Positions 39,845-48,931 are shown, numbered from the stretch's first letter. The stretch: DNA of 64,000 nt from Serratia surfactantfaciens (GCF_001642805.2 NZ_CP016948.1:3286001-3350000); one strand, 5' to 3'. The notes: generated by a model not told the origin, from the letters alone. Program-made: numbers and translations.

Positions 39845-40396
39845 TTAGTTATACGCCAGGGTAAAGTCGGCCACTGACTGGAACTCACCTTCAGTCAGTA
39901 CTGCACCAGAAGCCACATCACCCTGCAGGTAGGCCGCGAAATTCAGGGAGTTAGAGCCATTTTGCAGCTCCTGCGCCTTGGTTGCCTTGCCCAGCTTGAT
40001 CACCTGGCCGGAACCGTCGGTAATGGCTACGCTGGCGCCCTGCGCGGTACCGGTAATACCCAGCAGGCCGTTATTGGCTTTGGATTCCATGCCGGTAAAG
40101 GTCAGTGTAACCTTGTTTTTCAGAGGGTTACCAGTGACCGCATCATTTTCAAAGGTGCAATTTTCCAGATCGATAGCGAAGTTGCGCGGCGTAGATTTAC
40201 CGCCGTTCAGCAGCGCCACTTTGGAGATCTGGCCCAGCTCAACGGTCTGATCGATAGACTCAGGGTTAATAGAGCACGGCGCATCGATAATAGCGCCGGT
40301 GAAAGTGACTTTACCGTGACCCTGGTCGGCCGCAAACGCAGTAGAAGACAGACCAAAGGCAAGCGCTGCCGCCATCATGATGTTGTTCAGTTTCAT
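39845..40396 (-). CDS. Major fimbrial subunit (MrpA-like)
   Basis: The 183-residue pilin has a signal peptide (MKLNNIMMAAALAFGLSSTAFAADQG), then GKVTFTGAIIDAPCSINPESIDQTVELGQISK, the second cysteine in DLENCTFEND and the end strand VADFTLAYN with penultimate tyrosine. It is the first gene of the operon and fits the MR/P rod subunit. No recombinase gene or invertible promoter repeats are visible in the 413 bases upstream, unlike Proteus mrp. Confidence 0.9.
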   Translation of the reverse strand: MKLNNIMMAAALAFGLSSTAFAADQGHGKVTFTGAIIDAPCSINPESIDQTVELGQISKVALLNGGKSTPRNFAIDLENCTFENDAVTGNPLKNKVTLTFTGMESKANNGLLGITGTAQGASVAITDGSGQVIKLGKATKAQELQNGSNSLNFAAYLQGDVASGAVLTEGEFQSVADFTLAYN

Positions 40397-40809
40397 AGTT
40401 CTTACATTCCTTAGTAAGTAGAAAGAGTTAAATAAGACTCACTTTATCTGCAGAAGATAATGCTTCCCGGCTTACTGCCATTTCCGTATCAGCACAGGAA
40501 CCCTTCTGTTTCTGGCCTTCAAACCAGTGAGGACAATCTACTACCACAGCTCACTTCTTGAAATATAAAACTGCAAATTAAACAAAATTAAGAATATGTA
40601 TAAATTAAAAACCTTAAAAATAGATTTTAAATCCGATTAAATGCGCAAATTAACCGACCTGTAAATAAAAAAACCGATCAATTCATGTTTAATTAACCCA
40701 TTATCCATGCAATATAAGAAAATTCTAATTTCAATAGCCATGAGACAGTTGAAAAAAAACGCCAGCAGCCACAGTATTAAGCACGGACAGATTATTTACA
40801 GGGAGCAAC
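40397..40809. other. Divergent 413-base A+T-rich promoter region
   Basis: This stretch lies between the divergent major pilin gene and the ToxR-like regulator. It is A+T-rich, without a supported gene, and must hold both promoters. I found no long inverted repeats that would mark a phase switch. Confidence 0.55.
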
Positions 40810-41529
40810 ATGAAATACATTATAAATAACGCCATCATTTATGATGCGCATAAAGGGACATTATCACTCAACAAGAACAACGATGATAAAAACGTGGTTT
40901 TATTAAAACCTTCACAGCGACTGTTGTCGTTGTTTATTGAGTGCAATAATGAAATTGTAGAGAGGGAGCGTTTGCTGGATGAGGTATGGAATAATCATGG
41001 CCTGACGGCATCGAACAATAACCTGAGCAATTATATTTCAGGGTTGCGCAAGACGCTGGCTCAGTTAGGCCAGGATGACATTCTGGTTACTTACCCAAGG
41101 CAAGGGTTCAAGTTCGTCGCCGAGTCGATAACCCTTTTAGGGGAGGAAAAGGATGAAAATAATGGCGAAACGCCGAAAGCGCATCCGTTAACGGAAAAGA
41201 AAACCAGGCGTATAAAACCGCTCATTCTGCTTCTCCTGCCTTTGGCCGTCGGCCTTATCGCCATCGGCGTCGCGTTGCATTATTACACTGCCAATAATGA
41301 TCTGAGCTTTATTGGTAAATATCGCAGCTGCAACGTGTTCGCCATCGACAGTGCGCAGGATATTTCTTCGGCCAGGCGGCTGCTGAGCGAGTTTGATTAT
41401 GATTGCAACAGCAGCGCCAGCGTATATTTATACAATCAGGTTGCCGATGACGACAGCACAGCGGCCGTGATGACCTACTGCCCCAGACAGGGCCTGTCTG
41501 CGTGCAAAACGGTAAAGCTGCAACAGTAG
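40810..41529 (+). CDS. ToxR/CadC-type membrane-bound regulator 1
   Basis: The 239-residue product has an N-terminal winged helix (about residues 3-105; RERLLDEVWNNHGLTASNNNLSNYISGLRKTLAQLG, YPRQGFKF). One membrane helix follows (136-157), then a short periplasmic part with cysteines at 174, 199, 224 and 232. It would bind DNA while anchored in the membrane and sense a periplasmic cue. It is divergent from the fimbrial operon and may control it. Ribosome binding site AGGGAG precedes the start. Confidence 0.85.
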   Translation: MKYIINNAIIYDAHKGTLSLNKNNDDKNVVLLKPSQRLLSLFIECNNEIVERERLLDEVWNNHGLTASNNNLSNYISGLRKTLAQLGQDDILVTYPRQGFKFVAESITLLGEEKDENNGETPKAHPLTEKKTRRIKPLILLLLPLAVGLIAIGVALHYYTANNDLSFIGKYRSCNVFAIDSAQDISSARRLLSEFDYDCNSSASVYLYNQVADDDSTAAVMTYCPRQGLSACKTVKLQQ

Positions 41530-41571
41530 GCATAGACTCTTCTGGCATCAAAATAGTGCCTTGTTAGGGCA

Positions 41572-42060
41572 TCAACGCTTGTTGCAAATAAAATTAGGAG
41601 AACGATTGTCGGCAAAAATGTATTGCTGATCATTGATCTTCTCGACCGTAAACAAGATGTCCTTCCCCACCACCGGGAACAGCTTGTCGACTTCTTTATT
41701 ATTGTGGCTATCGTCATTAGAGCGTCGAACGATGTTTGTCGGGCGCAGCAAGAAGCGCCCTTCATTCGCGGTATAAGTCATGCTAATGGTGCGCGCTATG
41801 GTAAAACGCTCATTATTATAGGCCACGCTGCCGTTGATAATAAATGCGCTCTCTCTTGCATTTATATTGACAATACTGACAAACAACACTCTGGATAACG
41901 AATGTTTTTCATCATGATAATCGGTGCGGATCACCGCATTGCATTCCGGCATAATCGGAACAAAAAACTGCAGATAGATACCGAAAAATATAAATCCCCC
42001 ACCAATAATTATCAGTGATGCAAGCACCCCTTTTATTGTTTTTTTATTTTTTGAAAACAT
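41572..42060 (-). CDS. FidL-like membrane protein
   Basis: The start MFSKNKKTIKGVLASL overlaps the end of the next regulator by 17 bases; an ATG two codons further up is possible. The 162-residue product has one membrane helix (about residues 13-34), then a periplasmic domain with cysteines at 40 and 159. In Salmonella the ToxR-like MarT is followed by FidL, a membrane protein of this shape, and the overlap here supports that reading. Function is unknown. Confidence 0.65.
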   Translation of the reverse strand: MFSKNKKTIKGVLASLIIIGGGFIFFGIYLQFFVPIMPECNAVIRTDYHDEKHSLSRVLFVSIVNINARESAFIINGSVAYNNERFTIARTISMTYTANEGRFLLRPTNIVRRSNDDSHNNKEVDKLFPVVGKDILFTVEKINDQQYIFADNRSPNFICNKR

Positions 42061-42808
42061 AGACATTCTCACAGGCCGCGTTAATGTTTTTTTCATTTTC
42101 TGGGCAATAGGCGAAAAAGGTTGCCATCGAGTGCAAGGCGCTAAGAACCAACGCACCGCCGTTATAATAATAAACCGTTGCTGGTTTATTGCAGTCAAAG
42201 CCGCCTTCCGCGATGGTGTTCCTTACATCCTGCACCGAAATATTCGTGCGCACCAGCTTGTGGTGACTGTTAATTATTTCGATTTCACAATTCTCAATAC
42301 GCTGAGCGGGTATAAACTTCGCCGTCGGAATATAAACCTGGCGCATCCCCACAGCCAACATCACCAGGCCGCCGATAAAAACAGCCATTGCCACGCAGAG
42401 CCATAAATACTCCATCCGCCGGGAATTCTCTTTCCCAATAAGTATTTTACTCAATTCAGGCTTTTCTTGGTTTCCTGTCTCATCCGTGCGGGCAACCCCC
42501 GCCTGAAGCAAAACCCCCTGCTTTGGCAAGGTGATCAACACTTCACCTTCTCCCAGTTCGGTAAACGCCTTGCGCAACTGAGAAAGCGCATTATTCAGAT
42601 TATTGCCCGACTCTATTTGGCCATAGCTGCCCCAAACCTGGCTCAGCAAAAATTCACGGCTTAATACTTTGTTATCGTTCCGTACAAACAATAACAACAA
42701 TCTATTAACCGTCGCCGTTAACGAGACTTTAGATTGTTCATCATCAATAACGCAGAGCTCAGAGATATCATCCCGGTAAATAATTCTGTTGTTTATCACA
42801 TAAGCCAT
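42044..42808 (-). CDS. ToxR/MarT-type membrane-bound regulator 2
   Basis: I chose the start MAYVINNRIIYRDD behind AAGAGG; the open frame continues 14 codons upstream. The 254-residue product has the winged helix (LSREFLLSQVWGSYGQIESGNNLNNALSQLRKAFTELG, LPKQG), a membrane helix at about 134-155 and periplasmic cysteines at 174, 206, 235 and 246. The pattern C, DC, YCP, AC is shared with regulator 1, so the two are paralogues. It is coupled to the FidL-like gene. Confidence 0.85.
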   Translation of the reverse strand: MAYVINNRIIYRDDISELCVIDDEQSKVSLTATVNRLLLLFVRNDNKVLSREFLLSQVWGSYGQIESGNNLNNALSQLRKAFTELGEGEVLITLPKQGVLLQAGVARTDETGNQEKPELSKILIGKENSRRMEYLWLCVAMAVFIGGLVMLAVGMRQVYIPTAKFIPAQRIENCEIEIINSHHKLVRTNISVQDVRNTIAEGGFDCNKPATVYYYNGGALVLSALHSMATFFAYCPENEKNINAACENVYVFKK

Positions 42809-42958
42809 AGCGCACCTCTTATTGAACGCTAAAATGATATCACAACGCAATTTTTATAGGAATATTCTTAATAAAAATAATTAACCTTTTAATACATGAG
42901 GTTATATTTGAAGATTATAAAAATCATATTATTTTCTCTGTCAGAGAATCTCCTTGGG

Positions 42959-43974
42959 TTATTCGTTATCACAATCCTCAACCTTCAGCGATGAAACCCT
43001 GTTTTTACCTTTTCTTTCCACCGTAACCTCAACATGTTGGCCCGGCGGCGTCTCTGCAAAGATATTCAAAGCTTCCTGGGCATTATCAATCACTTTCCCT
43101 GCAACTTTATTAATGATATCGCCTTCCTGTAAGCCGGCGTCGCTCGCAGCCCCCGAGTGTTTTACACCTGTCACCCGCACATTATATCGCCCCCCCAGTT
43201 TTCCATGGATAGCGGAGACATTAGCGGCTTCCACGCCGATGCAGCCGCGAATGACTCGCCCATCCGCCACGATTTTTTTCATTACCTTATTCACCAGGCG
43301 CACCGGCAAAGCAAAACTGATGCCTTTTACGCTATTCAGATCCTGATCTACCGAGAAAACCGACGTATTCATGCCGATCATTTCTCCAGATGCATTAACC
43401 AGTGGCCCGCCGGAGTTACCTTATTGATCGGCGCATCGGTTTGAATAAACGTCTGTCTGCCAATGACGCCGAAGCCGCTGCGGCCAATAGCGCTAACGAT
43501 ACCGTGTGAAACGGAGCCAACCAGATTGTAAGGATTACCGATGGCCAAAACAAAATCACCGACTTTGATTTTCTTTTCTTCATCGATACGAATGGGCGTG
43601 GTCGCCACAGGATCCAGTTTCATCACGGCTAAATCGGTCAGTTTGTCGTAGCCCACGACGATCGCTTCTCTTACCGTCGCGTCGCTGAGCAACGCCACCA
43701 TGTTCTTGACGCCATTGACCACATGATAATTCGTCACCACATGCCCACGATTGTCCATAATAACGCCGGTGCCCAACGGGCAACCATAAACAACATCATT
43801 ACAATCTTTAGAATATATATATACAACGGATGGGAGCGCGCGTTCTATCGCCATACTCAGTGACAATTCATTCACATTTTGCCGGTTCTGGTTAGCGAAT
43901 TGCTTAAAATAGAGGGTGCTGACGACTGCGCCAATAAACACGCCAATTAACATATGAATAACCTTTTTATTCAT
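42959..43974 (-). pseudogene. DegS/HtrA-like serine protease, frameshifted
   Basis: The first part (from MNKKVIHMLIGVFIG at 43974) has a signal anchor, the catalytic histidine in VVTNYHVVNG and aspartate in YDKLTDLAVMKLD. It then runs out of frame after TDAPINK. The next frame reads GNSGGPLVNASGEMIGMNTSVFSVDQDL, with the catalytic serine, and continues to a PDZ domain (GAASDAGLQEGDIINKVAGKVIDNAQEALNIF). One extra G near 43419 would restore a complete protein of about 337 residues. So it is either a recent pseudogene or a base-call error. Confidence 0.85.
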
Positions 43975-44225
43975 CGCACCCTCAAAATGGCAAATGGTTT
44001 TTATAAGAACATTCTTCATACCGAAGGTTAAATACACTGACAAGCGAAAATTGACGCAGTCAACGGCCCCTGGCTCAAATCTCTGCTCCCCCTGGTTTGA
44101 ACACCTTTCCTCCTTCCCTGCGAACCTTTCAAACTCCCCGAAAAAAACAACATACTGATTTAATTAAATTTTAAACCCATCACACGCATTATTTTGTTCC
44201 GTTCCTGCATAAAAAAACGGCATTG

Positions 44226-44241
44226 TATGATCGCCCTCACA
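44226..44241 (+). promoter_or_regulatory. CRP-like site upstream of the PTS operon
   Basis: TATGA-TCGCCC-TCACA matches TGTGA-N6-TCACA in nine of ten positions. It is 60 bases before the PTS start, a reasonable place for catabolite activation of a sugar operon. Confidence 0.55.
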
Positions 44242-44247
44242 AACATG

Positions 44248-44270
44248 ATAACATTATATTGTTATAACAA
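44248..44270 (+). promoter_or_regulatory. Palindromic operator candidates of the PTS operon
   Basis: ATAACA-TTATAT-TGTTAT is a perfect inverted repeat (44248-44265), and TTGTTATAACAA (44259-44270) is a perfect 12-base palindrome overlapping it. They lie just before the EIIBC start, where the GntR/UTRA protein of this operon would bind. The assignment to that regulator is inference. Confidence 0.55.
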
Positions 44271-44300
44271 ATGGCGACAACAACCAAAAGGAACCTCTGG

Positions 44301-45713
44301 ATGAACTACCCTCTTGTTGGCAGCGCCATTGTTGAGCACAGCGGCGGTTTAAATAACTTACGCCATGTCACTAACTGCATGACACGGGTTCGCATGACCC
44401 TGGTCGATCCTGCAAAAGTGAATATTCAGGCGCTTAAAGGCATCGAAGGCGTGCTGGGCGTGGTGGAAGACGATACTTTGCAAGTGATTGTCGGCCCGGG
44501 CAAGTCGTCTAAAGTGGCGACGGTAATCAATGAACTGTTGGCCTCGGGCCGGCAAACGGCGCCACTGAGCGACGTAGAACAAAAAGCGGCGCTGGCACGC
44601 GAGAAATCCCGCAAACCCACGCGCACCAAAGCCGTGTTGAAGCACATCGCCAACATTTTCGTTCCCATCCTGCCGCCGCTGATCGCCGCCGGGATTTTGA
44701 TGGGGCTGAACAACGTCTTGGTCAACTCCGCCGCCTCCTATGCGCTGACGCACGCCATTGCGGCCAGCGGCGAGCTTTCTCCGGCCCAGATAGTGTTGGA
44801 TCAGCGCCATCTGCTGGGCCTGAGCCAATTCCTTGATATCGTTTCCAAAGCGCTGTTCAACTTCCTGGCCATCTATACCGGCGTCACCACGGCGAAAGAG
44901 TTCAACGGCAACGCCATCATGGGCGGCCTGCTGGGCGCCATCACCATCGCGCCCCAACTGCCGCTTTTGGGGTTAATCCCCGGCCAGGGCGGGTTGATCG
45001 GCGTTATTTTCTGCGTCTGGCTAATGTGCGTGCTGGAAAAACAGGTGCGTCGCGTCGTGCCCGACATTCTGGACGTGGTCTTGACACCGACGATCGTGCT
45101 GACGGTGATGGCCGGCGCCTTGCTGTTCGCCATCATGCCCGTCGCCGGCCTATTGTCCAACGGCATCCTGCACAGTTTGAACGGCCTGCTGGCCACGGGT
45201 GGCCTGGCCGCCGGCTTCGTGCTGGCCTCGCTGTTCCCATTCCTGATTTCGCTCGGTCTGCACCATGGCCTGTTCCCGATCCATCTGGAGATGATCAATG
45301 CGACCGGACATGCCCCGCTGTTCGCCATCCAGATCATGTCCAATGCAGGCATGGTCGGCGCCGCCACGGCGGTGCTGCTGCTGACCCGCGATCCGGTGAT
45401 GAAAAAGATCGCCAAAGGCGCCATTCCCACCTCGATCCTCGCCGTAGGGGAACCCACCATCTTCGGTGTGAATATTCCGGCGGGATTCGCCTTTATCACC
45501 GGCTCTATCGGCGCCGGCTTCGGCGGCATGATGGTCGTGTTGCTCGGCGTCTCCACCAATGGCGTCGGCGCCGCAGGTTTGTCGGCCCTGCCGCTGATCG
45601 CCGACGGCAAATATCTGCAGTATATCTTCGCCTGGCTCACCGGCTGCCTGGCGGCCTTTGTGCTGACTTACATCACGGGCAAGCTGCGCAAATACGATCG
45701 GGAAAGCGTCTGA
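44301..45713 (+). CDS. PTS sugar permease EIIBC
   Basis: The start MNYPLVGSAIVEHSGG is placed behind AAAAGGAA; an ATG ten codons upstream lacks a ribosome site. The 470-residue protein has an EIIB domain with phospho-cysteine C26 (TNCMTRVRMTL) and an EIIC domain of the glucose/N-acetylmuramate/sucrose superfamily with ISLGLHHGLFPIHLEM and AVGEPTIFGVNIP. There is no EIIA domain, so it would borrow EIIA-Glc. It imports and phosphorylates a sugar; the sugar is unknown. Confidence 0.88.
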   Translation: MNYPLVGSAIVEHSGGLNNLRHVTNCMTRVRMTLVDPAKVNIQALKGIEGVLGVVEDDTLQVIVGPGKSSKVATVINELLASGRQTAPLSDVEQKAALAREKSRKPTRTKAVLKHIANIFVPILPPLIAAGILMGLNNVLVNSAASYALTHAIAASGELSPAQIVLDQRHLLGLSQFLDIVSKALFNFLAIYTGVTTAKEFNGNAIMGGLLGAITIAPQLPLLGLIPGQGGLIGVIFCVWLMCVLEKQVRRVVPDILDVVLTPTIVLTVMAGALLFAIMPVAGLLSNGILHSLNGLLATGGLAAGFVLASLFPFLISLGLHHGLFPIHLEMINATGHAPLFAIQIMSNAGMVGAATAVLLLTRDPVMKKIAKGAIPTSILAVGEPTIFGVNIPAGFAFITGSIGAGFGGMMVVLLGVSTNGVGAAGLSALPLIADGKYLQYIFAWLTGCLAAFVLTYITGKLRKYDRESV

Positions 45714-45742
45714 CGGGACGACAAACAGTTAAGGGAGCAAAA

Positions 45743-47488
45743 ATGAAAGCCATCATGTTGATGTTCGATTCACTGAACAAACATTTGCTGTCCGCCTATG
45801 GCAGCGACCGGGCCATCACGCCCAACTTCCAGCGGCTGAAAGAAAGAACGGTGCGTTTCGACAATTTCTACGTCGGCAGCATGCCCTGCATGCCGGCCAG
45901 GCGCGAGATCCATACCGGCCGCTATAATTTCCTGCACCGGTCCTGGTCGCCGCTGGAGCCCTTTGACGACTCCATGCCGGAAATTCTGAAAAAGCACGGT
46001 ATCCACACCCATCTGGTTACCGATCACAAGCATTACTGGCGCGACGGCGGCGCCACCTACCACTCCCGTTACAACACCTATGAGTTCGTGCGCGGGCAAG
46101 AGGGCGACTCCTGGAAGGGCGTGGTCGACAAGCCGATTTATCATTATGAATCCGGCGAGCCGGAAGAGATCAAACAGCGCCGCATCGCCAGCCGCACGCA
46201 GCATCAAATTAACGTGCAGTTTATGAAGGACGAGCAGGATCATCCGCTGGCCAGAACCATCCAGAAAGGCCTGGCGTTCATCGACGAGAACCACGCGGCC
46301 GATAACTGGTTCCTGCAACTGGAGTGCTTCGATCCCCACGAGCCGTTTTTCGTGCCGGAAAAATACCTGCGGATGTACGGCATTGACGACGCCAGCGTTT
46401 TTGACGGCTGGCCGCCCTATTACTTCGTCACCGAAAGCGAAGAACGCAAGGACGCCATTCAGAAGTACTACCTGGCCTTGCTGACCATGGTGGACGCCTA
46501 TGTCGGCAAGGTCCTGGACTACATGGACAAATACGATTTATGGCGGGATACCCTGCTGATCGTCAACACCGACCATGGTTTCCTGTTGGGGGAGCATGAG
46601 TGGTGGGGCAAAAATATCATGCCGCTGTATAACGAAGTGGCGAATATCCCCTTCTTCATCTGGCATCCCGAGCACCCTTATCGCGGCGAAGCGCGGCAGG
46701 CGCTGGCGCAAACCATCGACATTCCCGCCACGCTGCTGGATTTCTTCAAGCTGGACAAGCCGGCGGATATGCAAGGCGCCTCTCTGGTGCCGGCGATTTG
46801 CGACGATACGCCGATACGCGACTATGCGCTGTTCGGCTACCACGGCTGCCATATCAACATTACCGACGGCCGCTATGTCTATATGCGTTCACCGCAGGTA
46901 CACGGCGCCGAGGATCTGTTCGAATACACCCTGATGCCCACCAGCATCAACCGCCGGCTGTCCCCTGAAGAACTCCGGCACATGACGCTGCATCCGGGAT
47001 TCCGTTTCACCAAGGGCTGCCAGGTGTTGCGCATCCCCGCTTCTTCGGTGATGACCCGGGGCGCCGATCGCTTCGGGCACCGGCTGTATGACCTGGCGGA
47101 AAATCCGAAGCAGGATCGTCAGTGCCGGGATGCCGCCGTCGCCGAACGCCTGCTGTCCGCCATCCGTTGCATGCTGGAACAAAGCGACGCGCCGCCGGAA
47201 CTCTGGGCACGCTACCAATTGTCGGACCCCGCTTCTCCGCTGTTGGGCGCCGATCCGGACTGGGTGCCGGTTTTCAAAGATTATGCGCCGCAGGTGCGCT
47301 ACGGTATGTTGGCCCTGATGCAACATCTGGAAGGCACTCATCAAACGGCAATAATTGATAAACTGAATGCTTCCGCCAAATCCTCATGGACCACCGCCGA
47401 TCTGTGGGCCTTCGTGCAGCAAGAAGTCCCGCCAGAACAGCACGCCGGCGTGTTTTATAAACTGGCGCTGGAAATGCGGCTTGATTGA
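45743..47488 (+). CDS. Sulfatase, cytoplasmic, Cys-type
   Basis: The start at 45743 follows AAGGGAGC; the frame is open far upstream inside the PTS gene. The 581-residue enzyme has the sulfatase core: metal aspartate D9 in MLMFDSLNKH, the formylglycine motif CMPAR at 49-53, and the C-terminal metal motif NTDHGFLLGEHEWWGKN. No signal peptide is visible, so it is predicted to be cytoplasmic. E. coli YidJ is a relative. C49 must be oxidised by the maturase encoded four genes downstream. Confidence 0.9.
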   Translation: MKAIMLMFDSLNKHLLSAYGSDRAITPNFQRLKERTVRFDNFYVGSMPCMPARREIHTGRYNFLHRSWSPLEPFDDSMPEILKKHGIHTHLVTDHKHYWRDGGATYHSRYNTYEFVRGQEGDSWKGVVDKPIYHYESGEPEEIKQRRIASRTQHQINVQFMKDEQDHPLARTIQKGLAFIDENHAADNWFLQLECFDPHEPFFVPEKYLRMYGIDDASVFDGWPPYYFVTESEERKDAIQKYYLALLTMVDAYVGKVLDYMDKYDLWRDTLLIVNTDHGFLLGEHEWWGKNIMPLYNEVANIPFFIWHPEHPYRGEARQALAQTIDIPATLLDFFKLDKPADMQGASLVPAICDDTPIRDYALFGYHGCHINITDGRYVYMRSPQVHGAEDLFEYTLMPTSINRRLSPEELRHMTLHPGFRFTKGCQVLRIPASSVMTRGADRFGHRLYDLAENPKQDRQCRDAAVAERLLSAIRCMLEQSDAPPELWARYQLSDPASPLLGADPDWVPVFKDYAPQVRYGMLALMQHLEGTHQTAIIDKLNASAKSSWTTADLWAFVQQEVPPEQHAGVFYKLALEMRLD

Positions 47489-47491
47489 GAG

Positions 47492-47518
47492 GTCGCCCCG
47501 CCCTTTCGGCGGGGCGAC
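47492..47518 (+). other. Strong hairpin between sulfatase and gntR genes
   Basis: GTCGCCCCGCC and its exact complement flank a five-base loop. There is no T-run after it, so it is more likely an mRNA-stability or processing hairpin than a full terminator. Confidence 0.6.
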
Positions 47519-47542
47519 TGCAGAACAGAAGGAAAATTAACG

Positions 47543-48259
47543 ATGGGACAAGAACTGGACTACTCGCGCGGCGCCAAGCCGCTGTATGCCCAGCTGTATG
47601 ACATCCTGCTGGAGAAGCTGAAAAACGGCGAATATCGGAAGAACGACGTACTGCCGACAGAAGCCGAGTTTGAAGAAATGTTCGGCGTCAGTCGCATCAC
47701 CGCGCGGCGGGCGCTGGCCGAACTGGTCGCAAAAGGGTTGGTCAAACGTCAGGCCGGCATCGGCACCATGGTCATCAGCACATCGGAAAAGCAGAGCGTC
47801 AAGACCCGAATCAGCTTGATCGACGGCCAGCAAACGGAGGCGATAGCACGCAACAATCTGTCCCTGGCCCCTGTGCAGCCGCCGGAGCCTATCGCGCAGT
47901 TGTTCGACGCCGACAACGCGCTACTGCTGACGCGCACCATTTACCGCCAAAACGAGGAACCGGCGCAGGTCAACTATATCTATCTGACCCCGCGTTTAAA
48001 CACGCTGACGTTGTCGGATCTGGAAAAAGGGTTGTACTGCGCATTGGAACAGCACAACGAAAACATCGATGCCTTCGAGGACATCATCACGGCCGAACTG
48101 CCGACGCCGGAAGACTGCGCAATCCTCGGCGTTTCCCCCTCGGTGCCGCTGCTGGTCAAAACCCGCAAAGGGTACAACGAGCAGGGCCTACTGGTGGAAT
48201 ACACCATCGCCAAGCATATCGCGCGTTACTATCAATACATCGTCGAGAACAGCAAATGA
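47543..48259 (+). CDS. GntR-family (HutC type, UTRA) repressor
   Basis: The 238-residue product has an N-terminal winged helix (PLYAQLYDILLEKLKNGEYRKNDVLPTEAEFEEMFGVSRITARRALAELVAKGLVKRQAGIGTMV) and a C-terminal UTRA effector domain (QLFDADNALLLTRTIYRQNEEPAQVNYIYL). UTRA regulators usually respond to a phosphosugar. It is likely the local repressor of the PTS-sulfatase operon. The end overlaps the next start by four bases. Confidence 0.93.
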   Translation: MGQELDYSRGAKPLYAQLYDILLEKLKNGEYRKNDVLPTEAEFEEMFGVSRITARRALAELVAKGLVKRQAGIGTMVISTSEKQSVKTRISLIDGQQTEAIARNNLSLAPVQPPEPIAQLFDADNALLLTRTIYRQNEEPAQVNYIYLTPRLNTLTLSDLEKGLYCALEQHNENIDAFEDIITAELPTPEDCAILGVSPSVPLLVKTRKGYNEQGLLVEYTIAKHIARYYQYIVENSK

Positions 48260-48588
48260 GCTGGTGGACGCAGGGAAAATCACCGGATTACCGGTTTACA
48301 TTAGCTAATGAACGCACCTTTCTGGCCTGGATCCGCACCGCGCTGACCTTTATGGCCGCCGCCGTCGGCCTAGATCAGTTGACGGACTCAACATCGCTGA
48401 AGGTGTTGATCATCGTGCTGGCGCTTACGGCGGCGGCGCTGGCCTGCTACGCCTACCATCGCTGGGCGGGCAACGAGAAAGCAATGCGGCATGAACAAGC
48501 CTTAGGCTATCCACGCCTGCTGATTTGGCTCAGCACGGGTCTGGCGGCAGGGATATTGCTGACGCTGGCCACATTGGTTCGGCCATGA
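48256..48588 (+). CDS. yidH: DUF202 membrane protein (YidH-like)
   Basis: The 110-residue protein has the DUF202 signature LANERTFLAWIRTALTFMAAAVGLDQL and three hydrophobic segments. It starts within the end of gntR (ATGA overlap) and overlaps the next gene likewise. E. coli has yidH-yidG next to the sulfatase yidJ, so the association with sulfatases is repeated. Biochemical role unknown. Confidence 0.88.
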   Translation: MSWWTQGKSPDYRFTLANERTFLAWIRTALTFMAAAVGLDQLTDSTSLKVLIIVLALTAAALACYAYHRWAGNEKAMRHEQALGYPRLLIWLSTGLAAGILLTLATLVRP

Positions 48589-48917
48589 ACGCCGCTTGTC
48601 CGCAGCGCGATCCTGGCCTGCAGCCGGAAAGAACGGCGCTGGCGTGGCAGAGAACCGCATTCTCTCTATTGCTGCTGGCGCTTATCACCGCGCGTACCGG
48701 CCTTTACCGCGAAGAATATGTGCTCGCCGCACTGGGCTGCGCTTCTTTTTTCGTGGCGATGCTGTTGGTATTTGGCTCTTTTGTTCGGCAAAAATCGCTG
48801 ATGGGCGCGATGGCGCTCCCGCTTGTCTGGTCGGCGTGGTTTAAAAGATTGCTCAGCCTCGCCCTCTTGTTCAATGCGCTGGGTCTCGCGCTGCACAGTG
48901 CGCTCATGCTGTTATAG
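48585..48917 (+). CDS. yidG: DUF202 membrane protein (YidG-like)
   Basis: The 110-residue product begins MNAACPQRDPGLQPERTALAWQRTAFSLLLLALITARTGLYREE, the same family as the gene before it, and has three membrane helices. The start overlaps the previous stop (ATGA). It precedes the maturase gene by 14 bases, so the four genes gntR-yidH-yidG-maturase are tightly coupled. Confidence 0.87.
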   Translation: MNAACPQRDPGLQPERTALAWQRTAFSLLLLALITARTGLYREEYVLAALGCASFFVAMLLVFGSFVRQKSLMGAMALPLVWSAWFKRLLSLALLFNALGLALHSALMLL

Positions 48918-48931
48918 GAAGGAAGTATTCA

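Larger units (their letters stand above)
43975..44300. other. 326-base divergent control region before the PTS operon
   Basis: No gene is supported. It contains a CRP-like site and two overlapping palindromes near the PTS start (listed separately), and the promoter of the broken protease gene. Confidence 0.5.

Noticed and set aside
40397..40809. Invertible promoter (phase switch) of the MR/P-like operon
   Set aside because: I looked for long inverted repeats and a mrpI-type recombinase gene near the major subunit and found neither.
45026..45742. Upstream extension of the sulfatase frame through the PTS gene
   Set aside because: It overlaps a clearly coding EIIBC gene; the start at 45743 has a good ribosome site and matches the sulfatase fold start.
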